From NCBI GenBank assembly GCA_036346205.1, contig JARFJB010001987.1, forward strand, positions 2,623,501 to 2,687,500: a DNA stretch of 64,000 nt, given 5' to 3'. Positions 1-12,612 of this stretch are shown one piece after another (position 1 is the first letter of the stretch; every line of letters starts with the position of its first letter). A program made the position numbers and the translations under genes. The notes below the pieces were generated by a model. It saw only the letters and a program-made list of their open reading frames with translations, was not told where the DNA came from and did no database searches. This DNA is from Vesta saturnalis (Eukaryota; Arthropoda; Insecta; Coleoptera; Lampyridae).

Positions 1-56
1 AAGTAACTAAGATTCTAATTTTTGATTTAAATTCAAATATTGGACATCTTATAATT

Positions 57-1135
57 AAAAGTCATCACCTTCACTTTCACTATCATCTTCACTCGACTCT
101 CCAACATTGATTACTAGAGGTTTTACCATTTCCTGAGCTCTTTTTTGAACGTCCCACCACTAGCTCATTTCCTTTTCAGCGTGTAAAATACACTTTTGCC
201 ACAGTTCTCCAGTTACTTGGTTTAATGAACCCTTCCATTTCTATAACACATTCTTGTCCCTGAAGCCCTGTCTTCCAACACTTTCGTTGTAATATTGTTT
301 ACAATTTGCCCATATTAACTGGATAGGGTTGAATTGGCAGTGATACGGAGGTAAACGTAAAATTTGATGTCTCCATTGATGAGGGATTTCATCAATTGCA
401 TATATTTTTGGAACTTGTAAATCCTTGGCAATTTGTAATAATTCACTTTCAGCATATCATTCGAATGAGGAATGTTCGGTTTTCTTAAGAATTGAAGATC
501 TTCTTTCTTCCAACTACTTGAAGGTAATTTTTCTATTAATGATAACTGGCATTGTCAAGAATTATCAAACTTGGTTTTTCTAAATTTGGTAAGAGCTGTT
601 CTTGAAACCATTTTTGAAATAAATCAGCGTTCATATTATCGTGGTAGTTTGCTGTCTTACTTTTACTGGAAAAGACCAATGATGAATTAGGTACCAAACC
701 ATCCTTGTTTCCAGACACTCAGTACGATTAAACTAAAATTTATTCGGTTAAAAATATTTTTAACAAATCGGACTATTTTCGTTACCGTTTTCCTTCTCCC
801 AGCGGTTTGTTTTTTGTGCTTTTTAAATCATTATCATGCCATGATTATCGAATGCATCCTCGACTAGAAATCCACGTCTCATCCAAAAAGACAGGATCGT
901 AACTAATTTCACAACTTTTATTAGCAAAATATTTTCGCAAAAATGTTGCTCGAGCGCCAGCAATATAAACCTGCTCCATTAAACGCCTTCTTCCATCGTC
1001 AACTTTAAATTCAAAACCATTTGTTTCAAACTCCTTTTACTGAAGGTAAATATTTTATCTTCTTTAAGTTCAGTTTGGAGTTTTTCGATAGTAATATATG
1101 AGCCTAAAATTAAACAGTGATTGACTCCATTTCAA
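57..1135 (-). pseudogene. Tc1-like DDE transposase remnant
   Basis: This is a decayed cut-and-paste transposase read on the minus strand. The first catalytic Asp is visible in PVFLDETWIS (codon 881-883). The second is in IILDNASYH (554-556), directly followed by a stop codon. The third catalytic block reads LPPYHCQFNPIQLIWA, where the expected Glu is Gln (codon 319-321). The C-terminal end is rich in Asp, Glu and Ser and runs to about position 57, as in related insect copies. In-frame stops and frameshifts break the gene, for example after RGCI near 860. The N-terminal part before VDDGRRRLMEQ is poorly preserved. I see no clear terminal inverted repeats. The order of motifs makes the family call firm; the exact subfamily is not settled. 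The protein would be inactive. Confidence 0.8.
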
Positions 1136-2883
1136 CAATAATTTCTGAATTATTTACCAGTTGCATGCGTGGTGTAAATGTTTCCTTTCAAAACGTCTTT
1201 CACATATTCGTCGACATCCTCTGACTTCGACTTCAAACGCATCCTATGCTTTGCGGTGAATCCGGCGCCGATTTCCCAGATTCTAAAGCCAGAGTGATTC
1301 TTGCCTTTGTCCGAGTTACGATTTTCTCGGAAATGCCGCATGGGAGAGCAGTTCGCTGCAACATAATATTGCATAAATATAAATTTAAATAGTGAAAATT
1401 ATTAGCGTACCTGGATAATGGAAGTTAAAGGTAAACTTGGACCTCCGTTATCGCGTTCCATCTCGAAATAATGCAGTATATTCATTAACATTACTTGAGT
1501 TTGGCTTTTCAAAGATTTACCTTTTAATGACATCATTATTTGCTGCAAAATAAATAAATGCATTCAATCAATTGGAAATACATTTTGCATTGTAAACTTA
1601 TCTCGTAATAGTGAATATTAATAATAATAGTTTTAAAAAAAAACTGTTGTTTACAAATCTAATGGAAGCCAATAAATTACGAAGCGAAAGATAAATTATT
1701 ATAACTACAAAACACGATGCGATTATACGAAACGAAATACGAAAAATAATTTGAGGTTAAATAGCCAAGAAGACATCTGACAGCGTCATGCGCTTTGACT
1801 GTAGAATCGACATAAGTTTTAAAATATATAGCAGATGTATATTATAACCCCGTCTTTCTTTAAGTGGGAACTCTCGAGTTAGCCATGAAACACCTCTCCC
1901 CGGTGCTACTATACCTAATCTTGTTTATAGTATTATGTGATTATGATATTAATACATAATAATAAACATATCTTGACATTATATCTGCCTCATGTTCTTT
2001 GCAGGGGAAATAAATGCGTAATATATTAGATAACAATTCTTCTAACATATCAAAATCATCAACCCACATACATAAGATAAAGCACATTACGCACACGTAT
2101 AACGTTGGCGAGATCTCGGGATCTGGCTCCCTGTATATTCCATTACACACTGCGCGTCTCTCGCACACTGCCTACGGAATGTTCCCGCAAAAGCATACCG
2201 TTACTATAGGTAGTGCGCTCTCGTATTTACTGTCATGTATATTGTATAGCATTAACAGTGACGAGTTTTGGTGCATTACACTATTATCAAAGATTACACT
2301 CGTACAGGACAGATATCACTTTCGAAGGGATACTTGTATTAAATTTGTCCCACATTTTCATAAAACCAAAAAGATGACTGGTCTCCGTAGAGTTTTTATA
2401 TCATCTCCATGTAAATTGAGCCTTTGTTATCAATTATCAACAATCAATCTGATGCATTGTTCTTCGTAAATTGTTTTGAAACAAATTCTTATATAAATCA
2501 TGTGCGTAATTTAGTATGTAGCCTACCATTTTATACACAATTATTGGGCCTTCCGCCTCCTATAATTCTGTTAGTGAGTTTAGCATTGATTGTTATAAGT
2601 ATGTTTGAAGTTAAGTTTTGATCCGCGTAGCATCTATTAATATACCTTTAAATAAAATCAATACAATAATGAGAGTTATTTAAATAGTTCAAAATATAGA
2701 AGAGATACATTTATCAAGTGTGGGTAAGATAGTGGAAAGCAATGAATAATAGAAGCGTGCTAGAAGTTTGATAGAATCAGCGTATTTCAGCCACTTTAGT
2801 AATCAAACAAACAATTTGATGAATTTATTTTCTTCACTTTTATAGTTATTTCACCTTATTCACAACCATTGAACCTAAAGAGA
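1136..2883. other. AT-rich stretch without a recognised gene
   Basis: Short open frames exist here (for example 1150-1374 minus and 2014-2469 plus), but none shows a recognisable domain, and their composition matches the surrounding AT-rich DNA. The 1150-1374 frame lies just upstream of the Tc1-like remnant and could be flanking sequence of that element. I see no convincing repeat or RNA gene. Confidence 0.4.
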
Positions 2884-2950
2884 GTGTCTGGTTCGAACCC
2901 GTTTCAGGCGTGGGTGTTTTGCATGTATAGTGGGTTAACTTTGTAGAGCA
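2884..2950 (+). repeat. Possible SINE fragment with a box-B-like motif
   Basis: The string GGTTCGAACCC at 2890-2900 is a perfect palindromic match to the pol III internal box B. It is followed by a G/T-rich tail of the kind seen behind tRNA heads in insect SINEs. No box A is found in the 35-60 bases upstream, so at best this is a 5'-truncated SINE or a chance match. Confidence 0.25.
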
Positions 2951-3240
2951 GCTGTGGCTAAAACCTCGCCTTTTGAAAAATAAGGTCGTCTAAAATCTAT
3001 TTTAATTTTGCTAAACTGCTTTTAAATGAGCAAACGTTATCCAAAAAATCTTAATTTTTCAAAACTAACATTTGTTTCGTTTTATTCAATGATTAATAAA
3101 TATTCAAATGCAATGTGGGCCTAGACTATCAAATATTAATAAAATGCCAACCACTTTTATTTGAATTAAATATATGAGAAATATGTATCATGTTCAGAAA
3201 AATGTCTGTGGTTATGTATATTATTTTAAATTGACATTTG

Positions 3241-5570
3241 ATGATTGTGTCTAACTTATTCCAACCGATAGGATACTTATACGTCAAAAATGTATACACT
3301 CTTTAAATGACTATAAACTAAAATTATTATGTACATAAAACTTTCAAATGAAACTAATGTTAACAAATTGAAACTAGTCAATTATCGAAAATATTCAAAT
3401 TGTTGGTCATTGTGGTATGCACAGCTGATAACTGATTGATTGAATAAAACGTTCCAATCAATTCAATTGGTATTGGAACTTCTCTTTCACAGCTTCGCAA
3501 CTATCAATTGTAGCTGATTTTGGTGTAAACTTGTATTTAACATGACAGAAATCATGTCAAATTGACGTGATACTCGGTACTTCCTTGGATTCTGTCATAA
3601 TCATCTTCATTGAGAGCTACTAATCTAGGAATAAAATCTATTTGGCATAAATATGGATCGATTTTAATGTCTCACTTGCTTGCCGGTAGATTTTCTAGGT
3701 GATTGGAAATCTCTGAATGACTTTCTTTGCTGCAAAATGAGATTGTCTTAATGGTTCTTATGGACATTTAACAGCTTCTTCCTCAAACTTATCCTGAAAA
3801 TAATTGTAATCTCGTGTCATCTCGTTGAAATCCATTCTAAACATCTTTGCACTTCACTTAAATCAGTTTAATAGTCACTTTAGAAAATTCTTCTAAAGTT
3901 TATGATCAGCATTATTAAAATCACAACTGAAAAAATGTGGTTGTTATGAACTGTTAAAATTATACATTTATTGGACACTCGGTATACAAAAACATACAGT
4001 ATATCATTTAAGACTTTTGAGGTTATTTCCAATGAAACCCTAATTGTGCATTGTAAAAAATTTAGTGCGGTAGATAAGCTTCAAATGTAAAATAAATAGC
4101 ACCGTCCATTACAAGCTGTAGAGGTCTTAGGAACTTCTCGTTTACACCAGCTATACAGAACTACAAGTTCGATGGTGACATAAGCCTTGTAATCTTTAAC
4201 AGGTGTCATGTAAATAATTCACCCACTTATGATTAAATACTTCTAGCCCAGAATAATTAGCTAGGGAAAATAATGGATAATTGGAAGATTTTATGCCACT
4301 TTGCTCGTCGGTAGATTAATAGGTCCAGGTTCAATAATATTTGCTTTGCTTATTAGCAAAAATAGAATTGCTTAGGCATTTTTGTTTAAAAAAAAAGGTG
4401 TTGCTTCAAACCTGAAAATAAATAATGTAATCTCAGACGCCAATTTGTTTTTAAGGAACCATAAAAACCTTAAAAATAGAAAAGTCACAAAAACTCATGA
4501 AAATAGCAAGTAAAAAATAATGACAACAATGAGTTTTATTACAGTACTAAATTTGCTTATAATGGATGATCTCCTAAAACTTATGTGTGATTCTTAATTA
4601 ATTGCCTTAAACTATAATGTGAATTAATTAACAATATGAAGTACCTGGAGTAATTTTGGGTGTCACTGGAACTTCGGCAGATAAGGAAATGCTGTCTACT
4701 CATCATTTTAAATTTATTGCGCAATTTTGATGGAAGTTGAAGTAAATATCAGATTGACATGCTGGTAATTCCAAATATATAGAAATTTCTTTGTAAACCT
4801 CCAAACTGAATTCATTTTTTATGGTTCAAAGTAAAATTTGGCAATTGAAATTCCATTTCGTATTAGCAAAGTTAACGTTAAAATAAAATAAAACCCAAAG
4901 TAAAATGAGTGGTAAGAGTATAACTAAAGTTGAGTTGCCTGAAATGTAATGTCCCAAATTTCCCTATGATAAATTTAAAAACTCACCATATAAAGGTGGC
5001 ACTCTAAATAAAAAATTAAACATAGCGAAAATGGCTTCACGCAGTTCAAGCAATGAATAAAGGACGCTCAAAGTAACCCTGCGCAATGACCGAAAATGAC
5101 TCAAAGCGCGGAAAGGAATGTGCCGAAGTATAGAAATAATTTATTAAAGACATTTTTTTACGCCAATAAGTTATGCAACTAACGCTACACGAAATGCACT
5201 TAAGTTGCCAATATGAACGTAAATTTAAACATACATAAAAAGGTTTGTTACAGCCTAAATCTACCGCTTTTTCAGTAAACCGTTAGAAAAACCTTAGTTT
5301 GCCTTTTTACTTTAATAGGTAAAATACTCTACAAACTAACAAAATGTGCAGCATTTTATATACAAATATTAAGATTTTTTTTCGGCGGCATAAAGTACCT
5401 CAACCCAGACGTAAGTAATTCCCAAAAAATAAAGAGGAATGAGAAATATTGGTGTAAAATTATCAGTAGCAATCCTGGTAATCATATTTGGCCAGCACAT
5501 TACTTCCCTACGGTTGCCATAAGTGCGTTAGGTTTTATTTATCTCGACAATAAAATACACTGGGTTCAAT
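3241..5570 (+). repeat. Dispersed repeat family 1, copy A, split into blocks
   Basis: Three blocks here match, in the same order, the sequences at about 15430-15890 and 18120-18590. Block 1 (about 3245-3300) holds the TATTCCAACCGATAGGATAC type motif. Block 2 (about 3985-4190) includes CTTCTCGTTTACACCAGC and GGTGACATAAGCC. Block 3 (about 5250-5560) includes TTTTTCAGTAAAC, GGTAAAATACTCTA and TTTGGCCAGCA. The blocks are contiguous in the other copies but are separated here by roughly 0.7 and 1.05 kb of unrelated AT-rich DNA. Copy A is therefore older or has received two insertions. No coding capacity is visible. Confidence 0.7.
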
Positions 5571-7012
5571 AATGAGACTGTTAGAATTGTTAACGATCTG
5601 ATGCCTCAAACATCACAGATTATACGTAAAAGAAACAATTCTTAGCTAAAGTAATCAAGTTTTAAATTTGTTTAATAATTACGGCATTATATTCTCTTTT
5701 ATTTTTTGCATACAGTTTTTAATCAGTTAAATTAAAGTATGTATGGCGTAAACATCAGCATCAGTTCCAAGAACATAAATTGGAGTGCGCAAAAATTTGG
5801 CATATTACAATTACTATCCTAATAAATTATGTTTAATTAAATCTAAAAAACAAACTCTTCAAAATTAGTATTCGTATCCCCCTTTTTTATTAATCGAATC
5901 CCATTTTTCGAACTTATTTGTTATCTTACTTTCATAAAGGAAACGTATCTAAAATATTCCCTAATAAACGTATTTTCATTTAAGCTGACAGTTTTTGATA
6001 TATTTACAAAAAAAAACTTTTTAATGTGTATTTATTACTCCAACAAAAATTGTCATAAACAAAGCTTATTCAAAATTGAATAAACTGTAAGAAAGCTTTC
6101 TTCACTTCTTATATTAAAGTGAATAATTTTGGAGCGTCCTCTATAAAGTATCGTTGACTATGAATCGATTTTAACAAAACTTGGCAGAAGAGAGGTATTT
6201 CACCAATAACTGTAAATATAAAGTGTCCTTAAAATCCGTTGTGTATCTTTTGGTTATCTTGGCTACAGGCACACGCGCACGTACAGACGTATAGCCGCAC
6301 ATTTTAGACAAATTAACTTAACTTAAACCAAATAATAAGTTTCCGATTTTACAAAACGGCTTTTAACTATTCACAATCAGATTTTTCCAGTAGAAAAATT
6401 ATCCCTATATGTTAATAATATAACTGGTTTCTAAACGGTATGTACTAATTTAACGTGGTAGCACTGAAAACAAAAAATTAATTTAATAAAGGACAACTTT
6501 GATTAATAAACGTAACCAGTTACTATGTAGTTAAAAATTAAGACACTTGTTTCTTAATCTACAGTGCGTTAGGATTACTCAGCGAAATCCAAGGGCAAAT
6601 ATACCCACTTTCGGTTAAACTGACTACCTCTAAGAATTGAAACAAATAATAACTCAAAATTAAATCTATGAAGTTTTGATTAAAACTACTAGTTTGGTGT
6701 ACAAAGTTACTCAATTAATTTTTAAACAGTCCAGTCACGTTAGACCTAAAACTGAGCTGAATTCTTGCACATACCTTTATTTTTAAGGTTGGGTAGAAAC
6801 CCCGGCAAAACAATCACTAGAGCATTTTGAGATATCAAGGGTCAAAGGTCACGATCTTGAGTTTTTTTTAGAATTACTCGCTTACTCTGCATCGTACGAC
6901 ATTAAAAGCTATTAAGAAAGTTGTAACTGATAAAATTCACTACAAGATTGATAACTAGATTTTTTTCGTGCGATTAACCGTTTCTGATATATAGCGCAGA
7001 GATGGGAAACGG
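5571..7012. other. AT-rich DNA, nothing recognised
   Basis: No open frame with a recognisable domain, no tandem repeat and no clear inverted repeat was seen. The DNA is AT-rich, with many short poly-A and poly-T runs. Confidence 0.4.
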
Positions 7013-7387
7013 AAAAAGGAAAAGGCCACGTATTTCATTCCCTCCCCTAGGGGGAGGGCGGGCTGCTCGAGCATTCCGAGCTCCTTCAGCCACAATCATG
7101 GATTCCCAGCATACATACATACATTACGGATATATGCACGGTGGGATTAAGGATGGGTGTGGTCAGGATAGAATCGGAAGGAACGGTTCTGAGGGGGAAA
7201 ATACTACCCCAGCATTCGCCTAAGCAACCGCACATGGTGTGCATATACACAGTGATCATGCCGCTACATGTGTATGCGGAAAACCCTCTGAAAAAACCTC
7301 ATACAAGGTAGACGGCAAAGGGAATCGAACCCATTGCCTCCCGAATGCTAGTCAGGTCGTGTCACCACTACGCTACCAACTCGGTTA
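7013..7387 (-). mobile_element. tRNA-Ala-derived SINE, copy 1
   Basis: Read on the minus strand, the right end forms a tRNA-like head. A box-A-like TAGCGTAGTGG lies at 7365-7375 and a perfect box B GGTTCGATTCC at 7321-7331. Between them a 7-base loop CTAGCAT (7345-7351) sits on a 5-bp stem, CCTGA with TCGGG, giving an AGC anticodon with the conserved T33. The acceptor stem does not pair well, so this is a SINE head and not a working tRNA. The body runs to about 7013 and ends in a TTTTCC-rich tail. A second copy lies at 50851-51180 in the same orientation. A SINE of this kind would be transcribed by RNA polymerase III and mobilised by a LINE. Short open frames across it are incidental. Confidence 0.8.
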
Positions 7388-7499
7388 CAACAGATGGGAG
7401 AGCGCGAGCTCAATTTATACAATAACGCGGCGCAAGGCGGTTTATTCACTTTCCCACTCTAATTTCGCTACAGTATGATTATTATTGAAGGGCATTTAT

Positions 7500-8500
7500 A
7501 AAATATGACCTACACCATTTTGCGGGTTTGTTGTACTAGCTTTCCTAGGTTTTGAATATCCTCGTACTTTCGTTGTTTACTTTGCTCTTGCTGTCAAATT
7601 GTTATGTCCTTGATTTGTAGTTTTAAATTTTCCCACCATGTTGGTAGACTATACTCTGGTATGGGTTTTGTAACTTCCGTTGTTAAAAACACTTTCATAT
7701 TATCTGTAAAGTACTCGTCTTCTAATAGAAATTTGTCAAATTTCTGATAAGGCGGTTATTATAAACTTTACGCACTTTGAAACTAGCTGATACTGCAAGA
7801 TGATCTGATAATGACTGTTGTGCAAATAAATTTCGACAGCAATACAATCTATCTAAACGTGACGCTGTTTTTGGGTCTATATGTGTAAAAAAAGTGCATC
7901 CTCCCTTACCTCTGTTGAAAAGTTTCCAGCAGTCTGTAAGATTTGACGATTGGATAAGTTCATTCAATTGTTGGGCTCGCTTTAGATCTTTTTCTACGGA
8001 ACCAAGCCTATCGTTCCGTGAGTCCAAGGTGCAGTTAAAATCGCCACCAATGATAATTCGAGATGCACTATCTACAGCGCTCACGAAAGCCTGGAGATTG
8101 GAAATGATTGAATATGCAATATTTGCATGATGTGGTGGATGCACATTTATGATGTGCCATTTTTCGTTATTAACAGTAACTTGTATTCTGTGTGCATACG
8201 AATTCTGTATAATTTCACGTTTTATTTCATGTAAGTTTAAGCCTTTTTCAACTGCAATGATCGTTCCTCTGTACTAATTATCGCATGGATTAATATAAAA
8301 CGAGTATTGTTTGCAATCCGATAGTGACGTTATTTGCGTTACTTTTGATTCTTGAATTAAAAGGATGTCTGGAGAGTTGGTATTTATAAAGTGTACTAAC
8401 TGGAGTCATTTAAACTCTGATCTAATGCTTTTACTATTTATTGTAAATATACGAATATTTGAGTTATCCATCAAAAGACTGGAAAAATTAATAAGTACTG
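7500..8500 (-). pseudogene. LINE ORF2 endonuclease domain, RT missing (Tx1/L1-like)
   Basis: The minus strand encodes the start of a non-LTR retrotransposon ORF2. An apurinic-like endonuclease (exonuclease-endonuclease-phosphatase fold) begins near 8475 with IRIFTINSKSIRSEF. It continues with the metal-binding Glu in LLIQES (about 8350), then GGDFNCTLD (about 8040), RLDRLYC (about 7850) and SDHLAV (about 7795), the usual SDH signature. The stretch 7722-8144 is still open, while the 5' third has several stop codons. Past the endonuclease, a linker with LPTWWENLKLQIKD continues to about 7500, where the element ends without any reverse transcriptase. Its own ORF1 lies just upstream at 8540-9669. 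The GGDFNCTLD style and the ORF1 type suggest a Tx1/L1-like element. Confidence 0.8.
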
Positions 8501-8539
8501 TTAATGCTTTCATTTGAAGAAAGATTCTGTTACTGAATC

Positions 8540-9669
8540 CTGTGAGGAGATCAGAAGTCCTTCTTTCTGCAAATCTCGCTGAATATATTTAGTAACCGTT
8601 TTCACCTCTCTTTTGAAGCTCTTTGGTTAAATAAAGAAGCAACATCGCGAATTAAATCCATTAGACCGACAATATTGTCCGTATAAGTTCTCGCTGGTTC
8701 CAAAGGATGATTAGATCCCGTAATTTTGTTTAAAAAGTCTAAGAACAAAACAAAATCTACAACTTCATCTGTACTTGTTTGATTTCTTCATAGTTCTCAA
8801 GATGAGATTCTTGGTCAAGCTTCCTTTTGTTATATTCCGCTGTATTTGTTTGTGTAGGTGTTATGTTATCAGAATTTTCATTACTACATTCATTGTGTTC
8901 GAGATTGGAGTTGTTACTTGGTAATTCGTTATCTTCAAATACATGGGATAATGGTTCTGTATGTGGATAGGGTCGTTTTTGAGAATAAAGGGTAACTACA
9001 ATATTTGATTGTAATTCAGTATCAGATCGTGTACATTTTGAAATGATATGTCCTAATTCGTTTTATTTAAAGCACTTGACTTTTTCATCTGACAAAAAAA
9101 TTCTGTAAGTGTTGCCATGGAACCCTATTATAATGCAACTAGGTATATTTATGACAAAAACTGTATACGTGGGTATAACCGTCAATTGCAATCTCGCTTG
9201 ATAAAACTTAATGGGGATACTAATTGCAACTTATTTCTTTTAATTCGTTTTCAATTACATTGTGTGTTATACATGGCGATACATTCGACTGAATAATCCT
9301 TTTGGCTGGTAAAATTAATTTCCTGGCAGGCGCAGAAATTGAATTAATGTTAATTCCGCCTTGCTCCTCAATAAATTTATGAACGAGCTGTGTTGTTGAT
9401 AAATATATGCATATGCGGTTGTTACCCATACGCGAGGCAAATAAAATACTTTTTGGATTGACAACCTTCCCTGTAGCCAACACATAATATTTAACCATCA
9501 TTCCATCAATAGAAGGAAAAATAACCGCTGTTCTTTTTGGGAAATTTCGTTTAAAAGTTCTACCGTTTGTGTTAATCGATACATTGTCATTAGATGCGGT
9601 ATAATAATTTTTTTGTCCTATTACATCTATGAAGTCAGAGGTGACAAGATTTATAGAGTTGTGACACAT
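8540..9669 (-). pseudogene. LINE ORF1 (gag-like) with a broken zinc knuckle
   Basis: An open N-terminal part of 149 codons (9220-9669) begins MCHNSINLVTSDFIDVIG and contains AVIFPSIDGMMVKYYVLA and FASRMGNNRICIYLS. This resembles the ORF1 products of insect Tx1/L1-like LINEs, which bind element RNA. Downstream, near 9055-9095, the frame shows a CCHC knuckle of pattern Cys-x2-[stop]-x4-His-x4-Cys: the second Cys codon has become TAA. The rest down to about 8540 carries many stops. It lies directly upstream of the endonuclease remnant, the normal ORF1-ORF2 order. Non-functional. Confidence 0.65.
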
Positions 9670-9978
9670 TTTTAAGAATTAAGTGAGAATGAGTGACATA
9701 ACATACAAAATATTTGGAAATCTCGCATATTGAATGAAAATAAATGGGGTTAGGGTCTAGCGATTACTATGAAAAAAGAGATGGATTTCGTTGTACCTTT
9801 TAAAATCACACTAATGAAAGTATTTAAAATCATTAGAATGCCCACCAAAGCGTCTTTCCGGTAAAAACAATTACAGCAAAGGCAAAAAACGCTTCTATAC
9901 ACTAAGCGTTAAAGCTTAAACTACGCGTTCCACGTTATTTAAACCGTTTTTAAACACAAATTAAGCGTCTTTTTCGCA

Positions 9979-10085
9979 AAATTAATATACACAATTTATC
10001 ACAATTCAAATTACGCCTCAGTATCTAAATCATTTATTTTTTCCTCGATAAACATCTCGTATTCAACTAATATACAGGAGAATTG
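9979..10085 (+). repeat. Direct repeat bordering the first GT array, copy 1
   Basis: About 100 bases beginning AATTAATATACACAATTTAT and containing TATCTAAATCATTTATTTTT recur almost unchanged at 12647-12745. Each copy is followed by GT-rich DNA containing GAGAGTG, so the AT flank and the GT array were duplicated together. Confidence 0.75.
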
Positions 10086-10207
10086 TGTATGACTATTGTA
10101 TGAGAGTGAGTAAGAGAGTGTGTGCGTGTGTTCGTGCGTGCCTTCGCGCGTGCGTGCATGCGTGGTTGTGTGTGCATGTGTACCTATATGCCTCTCTCTC
10201 GTTCTTT

Positions 10208-10247
<40 letters not shown>

Positions 10248-10509
10248 GCGTGTGCGTGTGCGTGTGCGTGTGCGTGTGCGTGTGCGTGTGCGTGTGCGTG
10301 TGCGTGTGCGTGTCCGTGTCCGTGTGCGTGTGCGTGTGCGTGTGCGTGTGCGTGTGCGTGTGCGTGTGCGTGTGCGTGTGCGTCTTCGTGCGTGTGTGTG
10401 CGCGAGCGTGTGCGTGTGCTTATGCGTGTGCGTATGCGGGTGCGTGTGCGTGTGCATGTGCGTGTGTGTGTGCAAGTGCGTGTGCGTGTGCGTGTACGTG
10501 TACGTGTAC

Positions 10510-10541
<32 letters not shown>

Positions 10542-10819
10542 GTGCGTGTGCGTGTGCGTATGCGTGTGCGTGTGCGTGTGCGTGTGCGTGTGCGTGTGCG
10601 TGTGCGTGTGCGTGTGCGTGTGCGTGTGCGCGTGCGTGTGCGTGTGCGTGTCCGTGTGCGTGTGCGTGTGCGTATGCGTGTGCGTGTGCGTGTGCGTGTT
10701 CGTGCGTGTGTGTGCGCGAGCGTGTGCGTGTGCTTATGCGTGTGCGTATGCGGGTGCGTGTGCGTGTGCATGTGCGTGTGTGTGTGTGCATGTGCGTGTG
10801 CGTGTGCGTGTACGTGTAC

Positions 10820-10851
<32 letters not shown>

Positions 10852-11024
10852 GTGCGTGTGCGTGTGCGTGTGCGTGTGCGTGTGCGTATGCGTGTGCGTG
10901 TGCGTGTGCGTGTGCGTGTGCGTGTACGTGTGCGTGTGCGTGTGCGTGTGCGTGTGCGTGTGCGTGTGCGTGTGCGTGTGCGTGTGCGTGTGCGTGTGCG
11001 TGTGCGTGTGCGTGTGTGTGTTTT
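10086..11024 (+). repeat. TGTGCG-type satellite array
   Basis: The array is dominated by the hexamer TGTGCG (GTGTGC), with interspersed GTGTAC, GTGCAT and GCGAGC variants. A non-repetitive leader at about 10135-10200 contains GCGTGCATGCGTGGTTG and CTCTCTCTCG, also found at 14165-14230 and 16706-16775. A roughly 310-bp segment (CGTGCGTGTGTGTGCGCGAG to the TACGTGTACG run) occurs twice, near 10388 and 10702, so higher-order repetition exists. The long open frames on both strands, encoding Cys-Val, Arg-Val or Thr-His runs, are by-products of the repeat. Confidence 0.95.
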
Positions 11025-11025
11025 T

Positions 11026-11946
11026 TATGATTGTGGACCTGAACAGGCTAAATAAGGCCTATCGTGCTAAAGCACTCAGGAACACTTATCAGAATGGATA
11101 GAGGGATAATGAATTGCCAATAGATGCCTATGAACAGCTACCTTAAATTTTCTCATATCATAAGTGAGAGGAGTTTAGAAGCCGTGTAGAAAAATGTGGA
11201 TTGCGCCCGTGTGGTACGACAAGTGGAGATTTGTACTGCATACTGATGATGTGAATGAGCGAACCGAGTGTTTCTCGCAAAGATAGCCGGAGATGGTATC
11301 AAAGAATGTAATTCACCAGCACAATAGCCGTTGTAATAACGATAATACAAAGAAAGAACTGAAACCATCCTTCTATGCTCAAGGGACTGTATGTGAGAAG
11401 TTAAGGACGGGCCATTTATAAGCCTAATCGCTCTCTTTTGAATACGATCAACGATATCGAGAGCGTATTGGGGAGCACTAACCCAAAGGTGAGAATTATA
11501 TTCCAGATGAGGCCGAATTTGGGCCTTATACAGCAGAAGGAGTTGTCGAGGGTAAAGTACTGCTTAGATCTGTACAAAAGCCTATTTACGAGCAGCTGTT
11601 TTGGTAGCTGACAGAAGGTGGTCAACCCATGAGAGATTTGACGATACAGTCATACCCAACAGAGTAATAGAGTCTGAAAACTTAAGAACTGAGCCATTCA
11701 TACTTACAACAGGAAATGATCGATCTTTTTTGGCGGACATAAGGCAACACTGAGTTTTGTTAGCATTAAATTTAACTAGATTATTGCTTCCCCATTCGAG
11801 AATACGTTGAATGTCTTTGTTGATTGAATTTGCCATTTCAGCTTTAATTTCTTGATTTGACATAGAAGGTGGATTATCACTATGAGTAGACTGAGATGAA
11901 CTACAGTGAAGAGTGCTATCGTCAGCAAAGCAATGGATGGGGTTAG
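11026..11946 (-). pseudogene. LINE reverse transcriptase 3' fragment (copy 1)
   Basis: On the minus strand the fragment starts at HCFADDSTLHC, the FADD active-site box of a non-LTR reverse transcriptase. It continues through ILEWGSNNLVKFNANKTQ, SITLLGMTVSSNLSWVDHL and KTAARKIGFLYRS. A frameshift follows near 11560-11580, and then the C-terminal part with LYYRYYNGYCAGELHSLIPS. The 3' UTR ends with a GTGCTTTAGCAC hairpin and an A-rich tail at about 11026-11035 that runs straight into the TGTGCG array. The 5' truncation point abuts a GT array. A longer relative lies at 37803-39115. In that copy, codon 38226-38228 is a TAA stop where this copy has TCA. The fragment was therefore inserted into, or became surrounded by, satellite DNA. 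Confidence 0.85.
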
Positions 11947-11993
<47 letters not shown>

Positions 11994-12417
11994 TGTGTTT
12001 GGGCGTCTGTGTGTGTGCGTGTGTGTGCATGTGCGCGTGTGTGTATGTGTGCGTGTGTGTGTTTGCGTATGAGTGCGTGTGAATTTGTGTGAGTGTGTGC
12101 GAGTGTATGTGAGTGTATGTGATTGAGTGTGAGTGTGAGTGTGTGTGTGTGTGTGTGTTTGTGTGTGTGTGTTTGTGTATGAGTGCGTGTGAATTTGTGT
12201 GAGTGTGTGCGAGTGTATGTGAGTGTATGTGATTGAGTGTGAGTGAGAGTGTGTGTGTGTGTGTGTGTGTGAGAGTGTGTTTGGGCGTCTGTGTGTGTGT
12301 GCGTGTGTGTGCATGTGCGCGTGTGTCTGCGTGTGTGTATGTGTGCGTGTGTGTGCGTGTGTGTTTGTGTATGAGTGCGTGTGAATTTGTGTGAGTGTGT
12401 GCGAGTGTATGTGATTG

Positions 12418-12455
<38 letters not shown>

Positions 12456-12570
12456 TGTGAGTGTGTGAGAGAGTGTCTGAGTGTGTGTGAGTGTGTGTGA
12501 GTGTGCGTGAGTGTGTGTGTGTCTTTATGTGTGTGTCTGTGTGTGTATGTGTACGTGTGTGAGTGGGTTT

Positions 12571-12612
<42 letters not shown>

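Noticed and set aside
1150..1374. 74-codon minus frame next to the Tc1-like remnant
   Set aside because: Polar sequence without a recognisable motif. It could be element flank, but there is no evidence.
2014..2469. 151-codon plus-strand frame
   Set aside because: No domain or family resemblance, and the composition matches surrounding DNA. Nothing supports it as a gene.
7312..7387. A working tRNA-Ala gene on the minus strand
   Set aside because: Box A, box B and the anticodon arm are good, but the acceptor stem does not pair and a second copy with a shared body exists. It is a SINE head.
10085..11101. Very long open frames (up to 338 codons) on both strands
   Set aside because: They are translations of TGTGCG and GT repeats (Cys-Val, Arg-Val, Thr-His runs). 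Open frames in several phases on both strands are expected from such DNA.
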